From positions 1-56,265 of the forward strand of contig DUSN01000065.1 in assembly GCA_012842605.1 (NCBI GenBank): DNA of 56,265 nucleotides, given 5' to 3'. A program made the translations under genes and the position numbers. Source of the DNA: Clostridiales bacterium (lineage in GTDB: Bacteria > Bacillota > Clostridia > Caldicoprobacterales > DTU083). Positions 36,918-45,952 of this stretch are shown in pieces (positions within the stretch are counted from its first letter, which is position 1; every line of letters begins with the position of its first letter). Below the pieces are notes generated by a model. It was not told the DNA's origin. It searched no databases and worked only from the letters and a program-made list of their open reading frames with translations.

Positions 36918-37847
36918 ATGTCGGATAACTGGCAAAATGATCATGGCAAAGAATATATTGAAGGAGAATACGAGGTCATTGAGGAAAGGGATCTGCATGA
37001 TAATTACGGCAGACATTATTCTTACCGGCCGGAGCATGCAGTAAGTATTGATACCCGGCCGCCATACGTCACATATGCAATTTTGGGGATAAACATTATA
37101 GTATACCTGTTAATGAACCTTTTTGGGCTGCTGTTTTTCCTGAATCAGAGTCAACAGCTGCTTATTTTCGGTGCAAAGGAAAATACCCTGATTGCATACG
37201 GGCAATACTGGAGGCTGTTTACTGCAATGTTCCTCCATATTGGAATTTTTCATCTCTTCTTCAATTCCTATGCATTATACGTCTATGGGCCGGTGGTGGA
37301 GCGTTTATTTGGCAAAGTAAAATTTGCAGCAGTTTATATAATTTCAGGTTTAACGGGCAGTCTGCTCAGCTATATGTTCAGCCCCAACCCGGCTGCAGGA
37401 GCCTCGGGAGCCATATTTGGCCTTATGGGTGCATTACTGTATTTCAGACAGCGCAAAAGAGATATTTTTTATCGTATTTTCGGCACTCAACTGATTATGA
37501 TCATAGCTTTTAATTTATTTTTCGGGTTTGTGAACGCAGGCATAGACAATTGGGGACATATCGGAGGTCTCATCGGTGGTTTTTTGGTGGGCAATGCAGT
37601 TGGGTTATATAAGGAACCGGTATTGGAAGGACGTAAAATACTGATATGGTTGTTGATTGTGCTGATCTTTGCCCTCGGTTTATGGTATGGACATGAGAAG
37701 TACGTATATAAAGTGAAACCATATATTCCAAGGAGCAGAGACGTTATTGAGGCAGATATACTTGAAAGCGGATTTGCACTTAAACCAGACAAATGGACTG
37801 TTACAGGTCACCTGCGCTTGGACAGTCAGTCTTTTAACCTTGTATGA
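36918..37847 (+). CDS. rhomboid family intramembrane serine protease
   Basis: The protein has 309 residues. A charged cytoplasmic tail (1-50) is followed by six or seven membrane segments. The catalytic dyad is Ser163 (GASGAIFG) and His214 (NWGHIGG), with the HLFFNSYALY helix typical of rhomboids. A C-terminal extension after residue 240 carries one more hydrophobic segment and a soluble tail. AGGAGGG precedes the ATG, and a small hairpin (36890-36905) lies directly upstream of it. The substrate is unknown. Confidence 0.9.
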   Translation: MSDNWQNDHGKEYIEGEYEVIEERDLHDNYGRHYSYRPEHAVSIDTRPPYVTYAILGINIIVYLLMNLFGLLFFLNQSQQLLIFGAKENTLIAYGQYWRLFTAMFLHIGIFHLFFNSYALYVYGPVVERLFGKVKFAAVYIISGLTGSLLSYMFSPNPAAGASGAIFGLMGALLYFRQRKRDIFYRIFGTQLIMIIAFNLFFGFVNAGIDNWGHIGGLIGGFLVGNAVGLYKEPVLEGRKILIWLLIVLIFALGLWYGHEKYVYKVKPYIPRSRDVIEADILESGFALKPDKWTVTGHLRLDSQSFNLV

Positions 37848-37904
37848 GGCATGAGTACGCCGCTTGATGCATTATATGAAATTACATAGGATGGAGAAGT
37901 TGCA

Positions 37905-39050
37905 ATGGAAAAGGTTTCAATAGCAAAATGCAATGATTATGATTCAAAGCATGTATATGAAGCAGTTTCAAAATGCATAGAGCTGCTTGGCGGCATGAGC
38001 CGCTTTGTGGAGCCTGGTATGAGAGTATTGCTGAAATGTAATCTGTTGATGCGCAAAAAGCCTGAGGAAGCAGCTACAACTCATCCGGAAGTAGCAGCTG
38101 CAGTAGCCAGGCTGGTTAAAGAGGCAGGAGGTATTCCGGTAATTGCTGACAGCCCCGGCGGACTGTTCACTGAGCGTGCCTTGAAGGGTGTATATCGTGT
38201 ATGCGGCATGGAAGAGGTAGCAGCAAGGGATGGCATTGAGCTGAATTATAACGTGGAGGAGATTACTGTATCGCATCCGGAGGGCAAAATAATCAAGAGC
38301 CTGACTGTTATTAAGGCACTGGAAGAAGCTGATGCAGTAATTTCAATAGCCAAGCTGAAAACCCATGGTATGGCATTATACACCGGTGCGGTAAAAAATC
38401 TCTTCGGTGTTATTCCCGGGACAACCAAGGCGGAATATCATCTGCGCATGAAAAAAATTAAAGACTTCTCAGATATGCTGGTGGATATTTGCACCTATGT
38501 AAAGCCTGTTCTTTCAGTAATGGATGCAGTAGTAGGCATGGAGGGGCAGGGCCCGTCTGCAGGTGATCCCAGAAAGATTGGAGCAATATTGGCCAGTGAA
38601 AGCCCCTATGCTCTGGATGTAGCATCAGTCTCCATGGTGGGTATATCCCCTGAAAAGGTCTGCACCATTCAGAGGGCTAAGGAAAGAGGCCTGTGCAGCA
38701 GTTTAAGTGAGGTGAACCTTGCAGGAGATTCACTGGAGGAATTGAAAATACATGACTTTAAAATCCCATCGCACAAGCATGTAGGATTTATTGAGCAATA
38801 TTTTGGAGGGGACAGCCCCATTGCACGGTTCATCAATAACAAATTCGGGCCCCGGCCTGTATTTATTCATGATGGCTGCGTTGGCTGCAGGGACTGTGAG
38901 AAAAATTGTCCCCCCAAAGCAATCTCAATGGTAAACGGCAAGCCAGTAGTGGATTTGAAGGAATGCATCCGGTGTTACTGCTGTCAGGAGCTGTGCCCCC
39001 AAAAAACCGTACATATAAAGCGAAACTGGTTATTTAAGACTTTCAAGTAA
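37905..39050 (+). CDS. DUF362 protein with C-terminal 2[4Fe-4S] ferredoxin domain
   Basis: The protein has 381 residues. Residues 1-300 form the DUF362 domain (LLKCNLLMRKKPEEAATTHPEV, ISIAKLKTHG, GAVKNLFGVIPG). Residues 320-372 carry two CxxCxxC...CP cluster motifs (GCVGCRDCEKNCPP and CIRCYCCQELCPQ). It is probably an electron-transfer or iron-sulfur protein; its partner is unknown. Its 3' end overlaps the convergent galT gene by 21 bp. Confidence 0.88.
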   Translation: MEKVSIAKCNDYDSKHVYEAVSKCIELLGGMSRFVEPGMRVLLKCNLLMRKKPEEAATTHPEVAAAVARLVKEAGGIPVIADSPGGLFTERALKGVYRVCGMEEVAARDGIELNYNVEEITVSHPEGKIIKSLTVIKALEEADAVISIAKLKTHGMALYTGAVKNLFGVIPGTTKAEYHLRMKKIKDFSDMLVDICTYVKPVLSVMDAVVGMEGQGPSAGDPRKIGAILASESPYALDVASVSMVGISPEKVCTIQRAKERGLCSSLSEVNLAGDSLEELKIHDFKIPSHKHVGFIEQYFGGDSPIARFINNKFGPRPVFIHDGCVGCRDCEKNCPPKAISMVNGKPVVDLKECIRCYCCQELCPQKTVHIKRNWLFKTFK

Positions 39051-40646
39051 AGGACTGTAACCGGAAAGCTGCCTGCGTGTCAGCCCCACGGCTGCCAGGA
39101 AGCGGTCAAAACCCTCCCGTCCGGTATCAGTTGTCTTAAACACGCCGGCATCAGTTAAGACTCGCAGGCATTTCTTTCCAACAGCTTCTTCCAGCACCGA
39201 TTGCGCTTCGGTTTCGTTCAGGCTGGTCCCGTAATTTATAACCAGTTCCTTTACCCACTGACTATGATGGTGTAAAGGATGGGCCGGGTCGTCCAATTCA
39301 TATATGCTTCCGGCTGCATTTCCTGTCAGGTATTCTTTTATTGCATTCAATTCTTTTTGCAGCCTGCCGGGCAGGATAAACAAGCCCATAACCTCGATCA
39401 GTCCGATATTCTCTTTTTTAATATGATGCAAGTCCTGATGAGGATGGAATATACCAAGGGGATGCTCGCTGCTGGTACGGTTATTCCTGAGCACCAGATC
39501 CAGTTCATAGCGGCCGTCCTGTTTTTTGCGTGCAATAGGGGTAATTGTATTATGTGGAATGGGGTTTCCTGCTTCATCAAATGAATAAGCCAGAATGTCG
39601 TGTTCCGGGTCTGAATACTCTCTCCACATGGAAAGAATGTGGAAAGCATAATCTCCCAGAGCTTCCTTGTCTGCAGAGGCAAGCCTGATTACCGACATAG
39701 GCCAGTTGACCACTGCTGCCTCGATATTTTCATATTCAATGCATTCAAGGGGATATTCAACGCTGGCTTTTTCCATAGGGAAAACATACCTGCCGCCCTG
39801 GAAATGATCGTGATTCAGTATGGATCCGCCCACGATTGGAAGATCGGCATTGGAACCGATGAAATAATGGGGGAATTGATCCAGGAAAGCAAACAGGCGG
39901 TGATAGGTTTCACGGGTGAGCTTCATGGGCACATGCTCTTCCTTTAATACAATGCAGTGCTCATTGTAGTACACATATGGTGAATACTGAAAATGCCAGG
40001 TTTCGCCGTACAACTCCAGGGGAATGGTCCGATGGGTCTGACGGGCAGGATGATTGATCCGCCCTGCATAGCCTACATTTTCTATGCACAGCAGACATTT
40101 TGGATACCCGGACTGGGGAGCATTTTTAAGTGCAGCAATTTCCTTGGGATCTTTTTCCGGCTTGGTAAGGTTTACTGTTATTTCAAGCGTCCCGAAGGGA
40201 CTATCGTAATTCCATTTAAGATTTCTTTTAATCCGCTCCATCCGTATGTAATCGGATTTTTGGCACAAATGATAAAAATAATCGGTAGCTGCGGTTATTC
40301 CATCTGCCGCCTTGATCCTGTTAAACTTTGATATAATATCAGAGGGCTTGGAGACAAAAATGCCCATAATGCGTGTGTCCAATAAATCCCTGTGTGTAAG
40401 AGTATTCTCAGAAAGTATTCCTTTCTCATGGCAGTAATCAAGTATTTCTTCAAGAATGGGTGAAGCATATTCGGGTATTGGGTCATCTTCAATGCAGGCA
40501 TCCTGCAGCGGCTCATCTATTCTTAGCAGGTCCAGCAGCTGATTTCTTGCCCAGATTATGTCATCTTCTTCTATAAGTCCGTTATGCAGTGCATAGCGCA
40601 GCAGTTTTTCTGCCAGGACTGCTCCTTGATTGATAGCTGTGTTCAT
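39030..40646 (-). CDS. galT: UTP-hexose-1-phosphate uridylyltransferase, Firmicutes type
   Basis: This 538-residue protein is the large Gram-positive galactose-1-phosphate uridylyltransferase of the Leloir pathway. The motifs RTHRTIPLE-like region, GGSILNHDHFQGGRY and FHPHQDLHHIKKENIGLIEVMG are typical. I start at 40646 rather than at the in-frame ATG 27 bp upstream, because GGAAGGAAGGTG lies between the two and is correctly spaced for the inner ATG. It is divergent from galK. Confidence 0.93.
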   Translation of the reverse strand: MNTAINQGAVLAEKLLRYALHNGLIEEDDIIWARNQLLDLLRIDEPLQDACIEDDPIPEYASPILEEILDYCHEKGILSENTLTHRDLLDTRIMGIFVSKPSDIISKFNRIKAADGITAATDYFYHLCQKSDYIRMERIKRNLKWNYDSPFGTLEITVNLTKPEKDPKEIAALKNAPQSGYPKCLLCIENVGYAGRINHPARQTHRTIPLELYGETWHFQYSPYVYYNEHCIVLKEEHVPMKLTRETYHRLFAFLDQFPHYFIGSNADLPIVGGSILNHDHFQGGRYVFPMEKASVEYPLECIEYENIEAAVVNWPMSVIRLASADKEALGDYAFHILSMWREYSDPEHDILAYSFDEAGNPIPHNTITPIARKKQDGRYELDLVLRNNRTSSEHPLGIFHPHQDLHHIKKENIGLIEVMGLFILPGRLQKELNAIKEYLTGNAAGSIYELDDPAHPLHHHSQWVKELVINYGTSLNETEAQSVLEEAVGKKCLRVLTDAGVFKTTDTGREGFDRFLAAVGLTRRQLSGYSPLLESLK

Positions 40647-40758
40647 TTTTGTCAGCACCTTCCTTCCACTCATTCATTATATTAGTGCAGGCTGAACAAC
40701 GCAACGCCAAATTGCTAAATTTTAATTTACCCAAAAATTAATAAGTCGTGTGGCAATA

Positions 40759-40787
40759 TTGTATTTCCATTTTGCAGAAGGTATAAT
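40759..40787 (+). promoter_or_regulatory. promoter of galK
   Basis: TTGTAT (40759-40764) and TATAAT (40782-40787) have a 17-nt spacer in the 180-207 bp divergent region between galT and galK. Confidence 0.6.
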
Positions 40788-40853
40788 GTTACTGGATTTT
40801 CAGCACTTTTTACATAATTCTATTAAGCAGTATCTTTCGGAAGGAGAGTACAT

Positions 40854-42158
40854 ATGAACAAAGATGTGGCATATTTGCTGGAAGGAATAAAAGCCCGGGA
40901 GTTATTTGGGCAGCTGTATGGCAGAGATGATCAGACAATCGACGCTCAGGTTGAAAGATATAAGAGATTAATAAGCACTTATAAGCAGTATTTCCCGAAT
41001 GATTGCAGCGATCTTCATCTTTTCAGCACATCAGGCCGCACAGAGGTAGGAGGAAACCACACAGATCACAATGCCGGCAGGGTGCTGGCGGCAGCAGTCA
41101 ACTGCGACACTATAGCAGCAGCTTCCAAGACCAATGATGGGAGAATTGTGCTGTATTCAGAAGGGTACCCCGGTGTGTTTGATGTAGACCTGTCTGAATT
41201 AGATCCGATACCAAGTGAAAAGGAAACCACAACATCACTGATCCGGGGCATAGCATCGCGTTTCCGGGAACTGGGCTATTCCATTGGCGGTTTTCATGCA
41301 TATGTAACAAGCACTGTTGCCAGGGGCTCAGGATTGAGCTCTTCTGCTTCGATCGAGGTATTGATTGGAACCATTCTGAATGCACTATACAATGACAATG
41401 CATTGGAACCGGCGCTGCTGGCCCAAATCGGCCAATATGCGGAAAACGTGTACTTTGGCAAGCCTTCAGGGCTGATGGATCAAATGGCATGCGCAGTAGG
41501 GGGCTTTATTACTATTGACTTTAAAGACAGCAAAAAGCCTGAATACCGCAAGGTAAATTTTGACTTGTCAGCGCATGGGTATCACATGCTGGTTGTGGAT
41601 ACAGGCGGCAATCATGCGGACTTAACCAGGGATTATGCTGAGGTTCCCCAGGAAATGAGAAAGGTAGCCGGCATACTTGGTAAAGAAGTGCTGCGGGAAT
41701 TGTCGCTGAATGATATTATCGATAATATTTCGCTGCTTAGGGAAAAAGCAGGAGACCGCGCTATTTTAAGGGCTATGCACTTCTTTATGGATAATGAGAG
41801 GGTTGTTGAGCAGGCAAAAGCCCTGGAGGAGAACAGGTTTGCAGATTTCCTAAAGCTGGTCCGGGAATCCGGAAGCAGTTCCTGGCGCTTGCTCCAGAAC
41901 TGCTATACCAATCAGAACCCATATGAACAGGGAATTACACTGGCTCTGGCCATAACTGAAAGTTTTATCAGCAATATAGGGGAAGGAGCCTGCCGTGTGC
42001 ATGGCGGCGGTTTTGCAGGCACTATACAGGTTTATCTGCCGGATAAAGCAGTTGAAGAATACCGCAGGCTGACGGAAAAGGTTTTTGGCAGCAAATCAGT
42101 TACAGTACTAAGTATCAGGCCATTCGGCACATTGCATTTGAATGATCTTTTGATCTGA
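40854..42158 (+). CDS. galK: galactokinase
   Basis: This 434-residue GHMP kinase phosphorylates galactose. The signature GRTEVGGNHTDHN (galactose binding) and the ATP loop GSGLSSSASIEV are intact, as is the third motif CRVHGGGFAGT. It is longer than E. coli GalK (382), mainly by N-terminal and internal additions common in Clostridia. It pairs with divergent galT for the Leloir pathway; no galE is seen. AAGGAGAG precedes the ATG. Confidence 0.94.
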   Translation: MNKDVAYLLEGIKARELFGQLYGRDDQTIDAQVERYKRLISTYKQYFPNDCSDLHLFSTSGRTEVGGNHTDHNAGRVLAAAVNCDTIAAASKTNDGRIVLYSEGYPGVFDVDLSELDPIPSEKETTTSLIRGIASRFRELGYSIGGFHAYVTSTVARGSGLSSSASIEVLIGTILNALYNDNALEPALLAQIGQYAENVYFGKPSGLMDQMACAVGGFITIDFKDSKKPEYRKVNFDLSAHGYHMLVVDTGGNHADLTRDYAEVPQEMRKVAGILGKEVLRELSLNDIIDNISLLREKAGDRAILRAMHFFMDNERVVEQAKALEENRFADFLKLVRESGSSSWRLLQNCYTNQNPYEQGITLALAITESFISNIGEGACRVHGGGFAGTIQVYLPDKAVEEYRRLTEKVFGSKSVTVLSIRPFGTLHLNDLLI

Positions 42159-42251
42159 TTTGGCAGAGTATGAATCCTCCTGTTATAGGTTAGTCTAAAT
42201 AGGCAGGGATGAAAACAGTTCCCTGTTCTATAAGCAGCAGGAGGAATTTTT

Positions 42252-43208
42252 ATGACAGGAAAAGAGTTTATATCAGATAAAGTAACCATTATCGGAGCCG
42301 GATATGTTGGTGCTACCACTGCATTTGCGCTGATTAACGGCGGAGTTACCTCTGAAATAGCCTTAATAGATATAAACGAAAAAAAGCTTGAAGGGGAAGT
42401 CCTGGATTTAAATCACGGTATCTCCTTTGTACCCCAGGTGAACTTGCATGCAGGCACATATGATGACTGTGAGGACTCCAATATTGTTATTATAACTGCC
42501 GGAGTAGGGCAAAAGCCGGGAGAAACACGGATTGACCTGCTGAAGCGGAACATTGATGTGTTTCGTCAGATAATACCCAAAGTAGTGGAACGCAACCGGG
42601 ATTGTGTTCTGCTGATTGTTACAAACCCGGTAGATATTTTAACCTATGCAGCTATCCGTATATCCGGCCTGCCTTATACACAGGTTATAGGATCAGGAAC
42701 GGTTTTGGACAGTTCCAGGTTCAAATATCTGCTCAGCAGGCATTGCAATGTGGCCCCCCATAATGTTCATGCCTATATTATAGGCGAGCATGGTGATACC
42801 GAGGTGCCTGCATGGAGTATATCCAATATTGCAGGCATGTCGGTGGAACAGTTCTGCTTTAAGTGCGGCAGGGAATGTGCAAAAGAAACAAAAAACAGTA
42901 TCTTTGACCAGGTTAAGAACTCAGCATACAGGATTATCGAAGGAAAAGGGGCTACATATTATGCTGTTGCCCTTGCAGTAAGAAGGATAGTAGAGGCCAT
43001 TCTGCGCAACGAAAACTCCATTCTGCCTGTCTCTTCCTTAATGAGAGGGTATTACGGCATAGAGGATGTATGCCTCAGCCTGCCGTCTATTATTAATCAG
43101 CAGGGGCTGGAGCGGGTGCTGGAACTTCCATTGAGTGATGATGAAATACAGGGCTTCCGGCATTCGGCAGAAACGTTGAAAGCAGCTTTAAGGGATATTG
43201 GAATATAA
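42252..43208 (+). CDS. ldh: L-lactate dehydrogenase
   Basis: This 318-residue enzyme converts pyruvate and NADH to L-lactate. The Rossmann motif is GAGYVGATTA, the substrate loop GVGQKPGETR carries Gln (lactate rather than malate specificity), and the catalytic pair lies in DSSRF and GEHGDTE. AGGAGG precedes the ATG. It is followed by a clear terminator. Rex, encoded at 34933, commonly regulates such genes. Confidence 0.95.
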   Translation: MTGKEFISDKVTIIGAGYVGATTAFALINGGVTSEIALIDINEKKLEGEVLDLNHGISFVPQVNLHAGTYDDCEDSNIVIITAGVGQKPGETRIDLLKRNIDVFRQIIPKVVERNRDCVLLIVTNPVDILTYAAIRISGLPYTQVIGSGTVLDSSRFKYLLSRHCNVAPHNVHAYIIGEHGDTEVPAWSISNIAGMSVEQFCFKCGRECAKETKNSIFDQVKNSAYRIIEGKGATYYAVALAVRRIVEAILRNENSILPVSSLMRGYYGIEDVCLSLPSIINQQGLERVLELPLSDDEIQGFRHSAETLKAALRDIGI

Positions 43209-43312
43209 CATTTTTAATAAGTGATGTGCTCCAGATGCATATGATACGGGAGACTTTTTACCGCTGCATGTTGAATGATGAAATATCAGATATTCAGCAT
43301 ACAGGTTATATT

Positions 43313-43350
43313 AGGGCTGTTGATGAAAGTCAGCAGCCCTTGCTGTTTTT
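43313..43350 (+). terminator. terminator after ldh
   Basis: AGGGCTGTTGA (43313-43323) pairs with TCAGCAGCCCT (43330-43340) and is followed by TGCTGTTTTT. The rest of the 304-bp gap up to 43512 is very AT-rich, with a TATAAT at 43402-43407 that may serve degV. Confidence 0.75.
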
Positions 43351-43512
43351 CATGAGTTTTTCCTAAAAAATATATATATTACTACATTTATAAAAATATA
43401 TTATAATAATATATAGTTGCAAGCTGATGTTTTTTAGGCTTGCAGCAGGAATTATCCATAGTTTTTTCAGTTTTTACCTTGATTAAATAATAATTTAAGC
43501 AGGAGGATTGTC

Positions 43513-44361
43513 ATGAATCGTGTAAAAATCATCACAGACAGCACAGCGGACTTATCCAAAGACTTAGTAGAAAAATATGATCTTGGAATTATCCCTCTTT
43601 ATGTCCTTATAGAGGAAAAAAGCTACCTGGACGGAATAGAAATGACTACTGAAGAGTTGTACCGTCAAGTAGAAAGAACTCAAAAGCTGCCTAAAACAGC
43701 TGCTCCATCGACAGGTGATTTTCATGAATTTTTTGCTAAATGGGTGGGTGCCGGATATGATATTGTCTATGTCGGGCTGTCATCCAAGCTTTCTGCCACT
43801 TATCAGGCAGCAAGGCTGGCCGCGGAAGAGTTTGAAGAGGGGCGCGTTTGGGTGCTGGATACCAAAAACCTTTCTACCGGGATAGGCATACTTGCGATAA
43901 AAGCGGCGGAACTGGCTCAAAAGGGAATGGATGCAGCTTCCATACATAACGAAGTATCCAGTATGGTACCCAAAGTGAGAGTAAGTTTTGTTATTGATAC
44001 TTTGAAATATCTTCATATGGGCGGCAGATGCAGTGCAGTGCAATTTCTCGCCAGCAGTGTTCTGAAAATTCATCCTCAGATTATAGTGCAGGATGGCGGC
44101 ATGATAGTTGGTGCAAAATTCAGGGGGAAAAGAACAAGCTATCTGGATCAGTTCTATAAGGAAGTGGTAGGAGACGGATCCCAGATAGATCGAAGCAGAG
44201 TTTTTGTTACCCATTCCGGTTGTGCAGAGGAAGAAGTATCTGAGTATAAAAACAGGCTTGAGGCTCTTGGAGTATCCGAAGTGCTTGTAACCCAAGCCGG
44301 TACAGTTATCTCCAGTCATTGCGGTCCCGGTACAATTGGTATTATTTACATTGAGAAATAG
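43513..44361 (+). CDS. DegV family fatty-acid-binding protein
   Basis: This 282-residue protein has the DegV opening KIITDSTADLSKDLV, the lipid-carboxylate region TAAPSTGDFHEFF and SSKLSATYQAA, and KYLHMGGRCSAVQ. The family binds fatty acids and can deliver them to the FakA kinase (FakB role). No fakA is seen here. GCAGGAGG precedes the ATG. Confidence 0.9.
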   Translation: MNRVKIITDSTADLSKDLVEKYDLGIIPLYVLIEEKSYLDGIEMTTEELYRQVERTQKLPKTAAPSTGDFHEFFAKWVGAGYDIVYVGLSSKLSATYQAARLAAEEFEEGRVWVLDTKNLSTGIGILAIKAAELAQKGMDAASIHNEVSSMVPKVRVSFVIDTLKYLHMGGRCSAVQFLASSVLKIHPQIIVQDGGMIVGAKFRGKRTSYLDQFYKEVVGDGSQIDRSRVFVTHSGCAEEEVSEYKNRLEALGVSEVLVTQAGTVISSHCGPGTIGIIYIEK

Positions 44362-44435
44362 ACTTGCCTGCTTGCCCTTATACAGCATTTTTTCACCTGT
44401 GATTTCATAGGATTGTAATAAGGGGTGTGATGGGC

Positions 44436-45254
44436 ATGCGGATAGGTTTTGCACAGATTGCAGGAAAGCCGGACTTTAAAGAAAACTTGGAGCAATGCCT
44501 GGATTACATGATACTGGCCGGTAAGCTGGAATTGGATCTTATATGCTTTCCTGAGATGCATTTGACTGATTTTTTTCTGGCAAGGAGTAACCATCACTAC
44601 CCCTTTCAGTTTGCTGAGGGTATACCGGGCCCGTCCGCAGAACGGTTTCAGAGGCTGGCTCGTGAGCTGAAAATGGTTGTAGTGCTTAATTATATGGAGC
44701 GCTTTAACTACGAGTTTTTCAGCGCATCACCGGTTATAGACAGTACGGGGAAGCTTTTGGGCGTTTCAAGGATGGTACATGTGCCGCAGATTGAAGGATA
44801 CTATGCTCAAAGTTATTTTACTCCCAGCTGCGGTGATTTTAAGGTTTATAACACCCAGAGCGGAAGACTGGGGGTTCTAATCTCCTATGACCGGCACTTC
44901 CCGGAGGCCACCCGGGCACTTGCCCTGCGAGATGCGGATATTATACTCATACCGGGATATATTGCAGAAGGACAGAATTTGGACATGTTCAGGGCAGAGC
45001 TGAGAACCATTGCCTATCAGAACAGTGTATTTGTTGGTTTGTGCAGCAGAGCAGGGAAAGAGAAAAATATGCGTTTCGTTGGCAGGAGTATGCTTGTAGG
45101 GCCTGATGGAGAAATTATTGTTGAGGGTTCATCTGAGCCGGAGCTTGTGGTGGCTGAAATTGATCTGACTGAAGTCAGACGCAGGAGAAAGGAAAATCCC
45201 TATCTTACTCTTAGAAGGCCGGATGAATACCTTTATATCATTAAGCAGTATTGA
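44436..45254 (+). CDS. nitrilase-superfamily protein lacking catalytic Lys and Cys
   Basis: The protein has 272 residues and the carbon-nitrogen hydrolase fold. The catalytic Glu is kept (CFPEMHL, Glu40). The position of the catalytic Lys in the usual RKxHLP motif is Met113 (SRMVHVP), and the nucleophile motif CYDxxFPE reads SYDRHFPE with Ser150 in place of Cys. Flanking residues are well conserved, so the reading is not a frame error. It may be a pseudoenzyme, a binding protein, or use Ser. Start choice: GTG 44427 and ATG 44430 are too close to AAGGGGTG; ATG 44436 is best spaced. trmL follows. Confidence 0.85.
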   Translation: MRIGFAQIAGKPDFKENLEQCLDYMILAGKLELDLICFPEMHLTDFFLARSNHHYPFQFAEGIPGPSAERFQRLARELKMVVVLNYMERFNYEFFSASPVIDSTGKLLGVSRMVHVPQIEGYYAQSYFTPSCGDFKVYNTQSGRLGVLISYDRHFPEATRALALRDADIILIPGYIAEGQNLDMFRAELRTIAYQNSVFVGLCSRAGKEKNMRFVGRSMLVGPDGEIIVEGSSEPELVVAEIDLTEVRRRRKENPYLTLRRPDEYLYIIKQY

Positions 45255-45319
45255 CAAATAATATTATTTCAGCAAATATTCATTCTACTAAAGATATAAA
45301 TAGAAAGCAGGTCTAATCG

Positions 45320-45811
45320 ATGCCATTGAATATTGTGCTTGTAGAACCTGAAATCCCGCAAAATACAGGCAATATAGCAAGAACATGCGCAGTTACAGGA
45401 GCAATTCTTCACTTGGTTAAGCCGCTGGGTTTTTCTGTGAATGACCGGTATTTAAAGCGTGCAGGCCTGGACTATTGGCACCTGCTTGATATCCGGTACC
45501 ATGAGTCGCTAAATGACTTCTTTATGGCTCATCCGGACGGGGACTTTTATTTTTGCTCGACTAAAGCCAGGCATATATATACTGAGGTAAAATATACTGA
45601 AAACAGCTTTCTTTTTTTTGGCAAAGAAACAGCAGGACTGCCGGAAGAACTTCTGAAAGCCAACTATGACAGGTGCGTCCGGATTCCTATGAAGGATGAA
45701 GCCCGTTCACTGAACCTGTCCAATTCAGTAGCCATTGTCCTGTATGAGGCGCTGCGCCAGCTGGATTTCCCGGGTTTGAAACTGGAAGGTGCTTTACGCG
45801 GAAACCTTTGA
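45320..45811 (+). CDS. trmL: tRNA (cytidine/uridine-34 2'-O)-methyltransferase
   Basis: This 163-residue SPOUT-class enzyme methylates the wobble-base ribose of tRNA-Leu. LVEPEIPQNTGNIARTCA at the start, FGKETAGLPEELL and RIPMKDEARSLNLSNSVAIVLYE form the knotted SAM site. The length is standard for TrmL (about 157). Confidence 0.95.
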   Translation: MPLNIVLVEPEIPQNTGNIARTCAVTGAILHLVKPLGFSVNDRYLKRAGLDYWHLLDIRYHESLNDFFMAHPDGDFYFCSTKARHIYTEVKYTENSFLFFGKETAGLPEELLKANYDRCVRIPMKDEARSLNLSNSVAIVLYEALRQLDFPGLKLEGALRGNL

Positions 45812-45842
45812 TTATTGCTTTAATATCTTGCCCTGGTTTCTA

Positions 45843-45871
45843 TTGAATTTTTAACCACTATATAGTAAAAT
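45843..45871 (+). promoter_or_regulatory. promoter of the central glycolytic operon
   Basis: TTGAAT (45843-45848) and TAAAAT (45866-45871) have a 17-nt spacer, upstream of a probable CggR operator. Confidence 0.55.
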
Positions 45872-45901
45872 TGGATAGGTGAAATATTTTTTTGCCTTGA
45901 G

Positions 45902-45930
45902 CGGGACGTTTTTTCAACGGCGGGATAAAA
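45902..45930 (+). promoter_or_regulatory. candidate CggR operator
   Basis: Direct repeats CGGGAC (45902-45907) and CGGGAT (45921-45926), 19 bp apart, lie between the promoter and cggR. The Bacillus subtilis CggR operator is a tandem CGGGAC repeat of similar period and position. Fructose-1,6-bisphosphate normally releases CggR. Confidence 0.6.
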
Positions 45931-45952
45931 TCCAACCAAGGGGACTTTACCT

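Noticed and set aside
42159..42251. Rex-binding site before ldh
   Set aside because: Expected from function, but no TTGTTAA-N4-TTAACAA-like palindrome is visible in the gap.
43780..44454. Antisense open frame of 224 codons
   Set aside because: It overlaps degV entirely on the other strand and shows no protein-like motifs.
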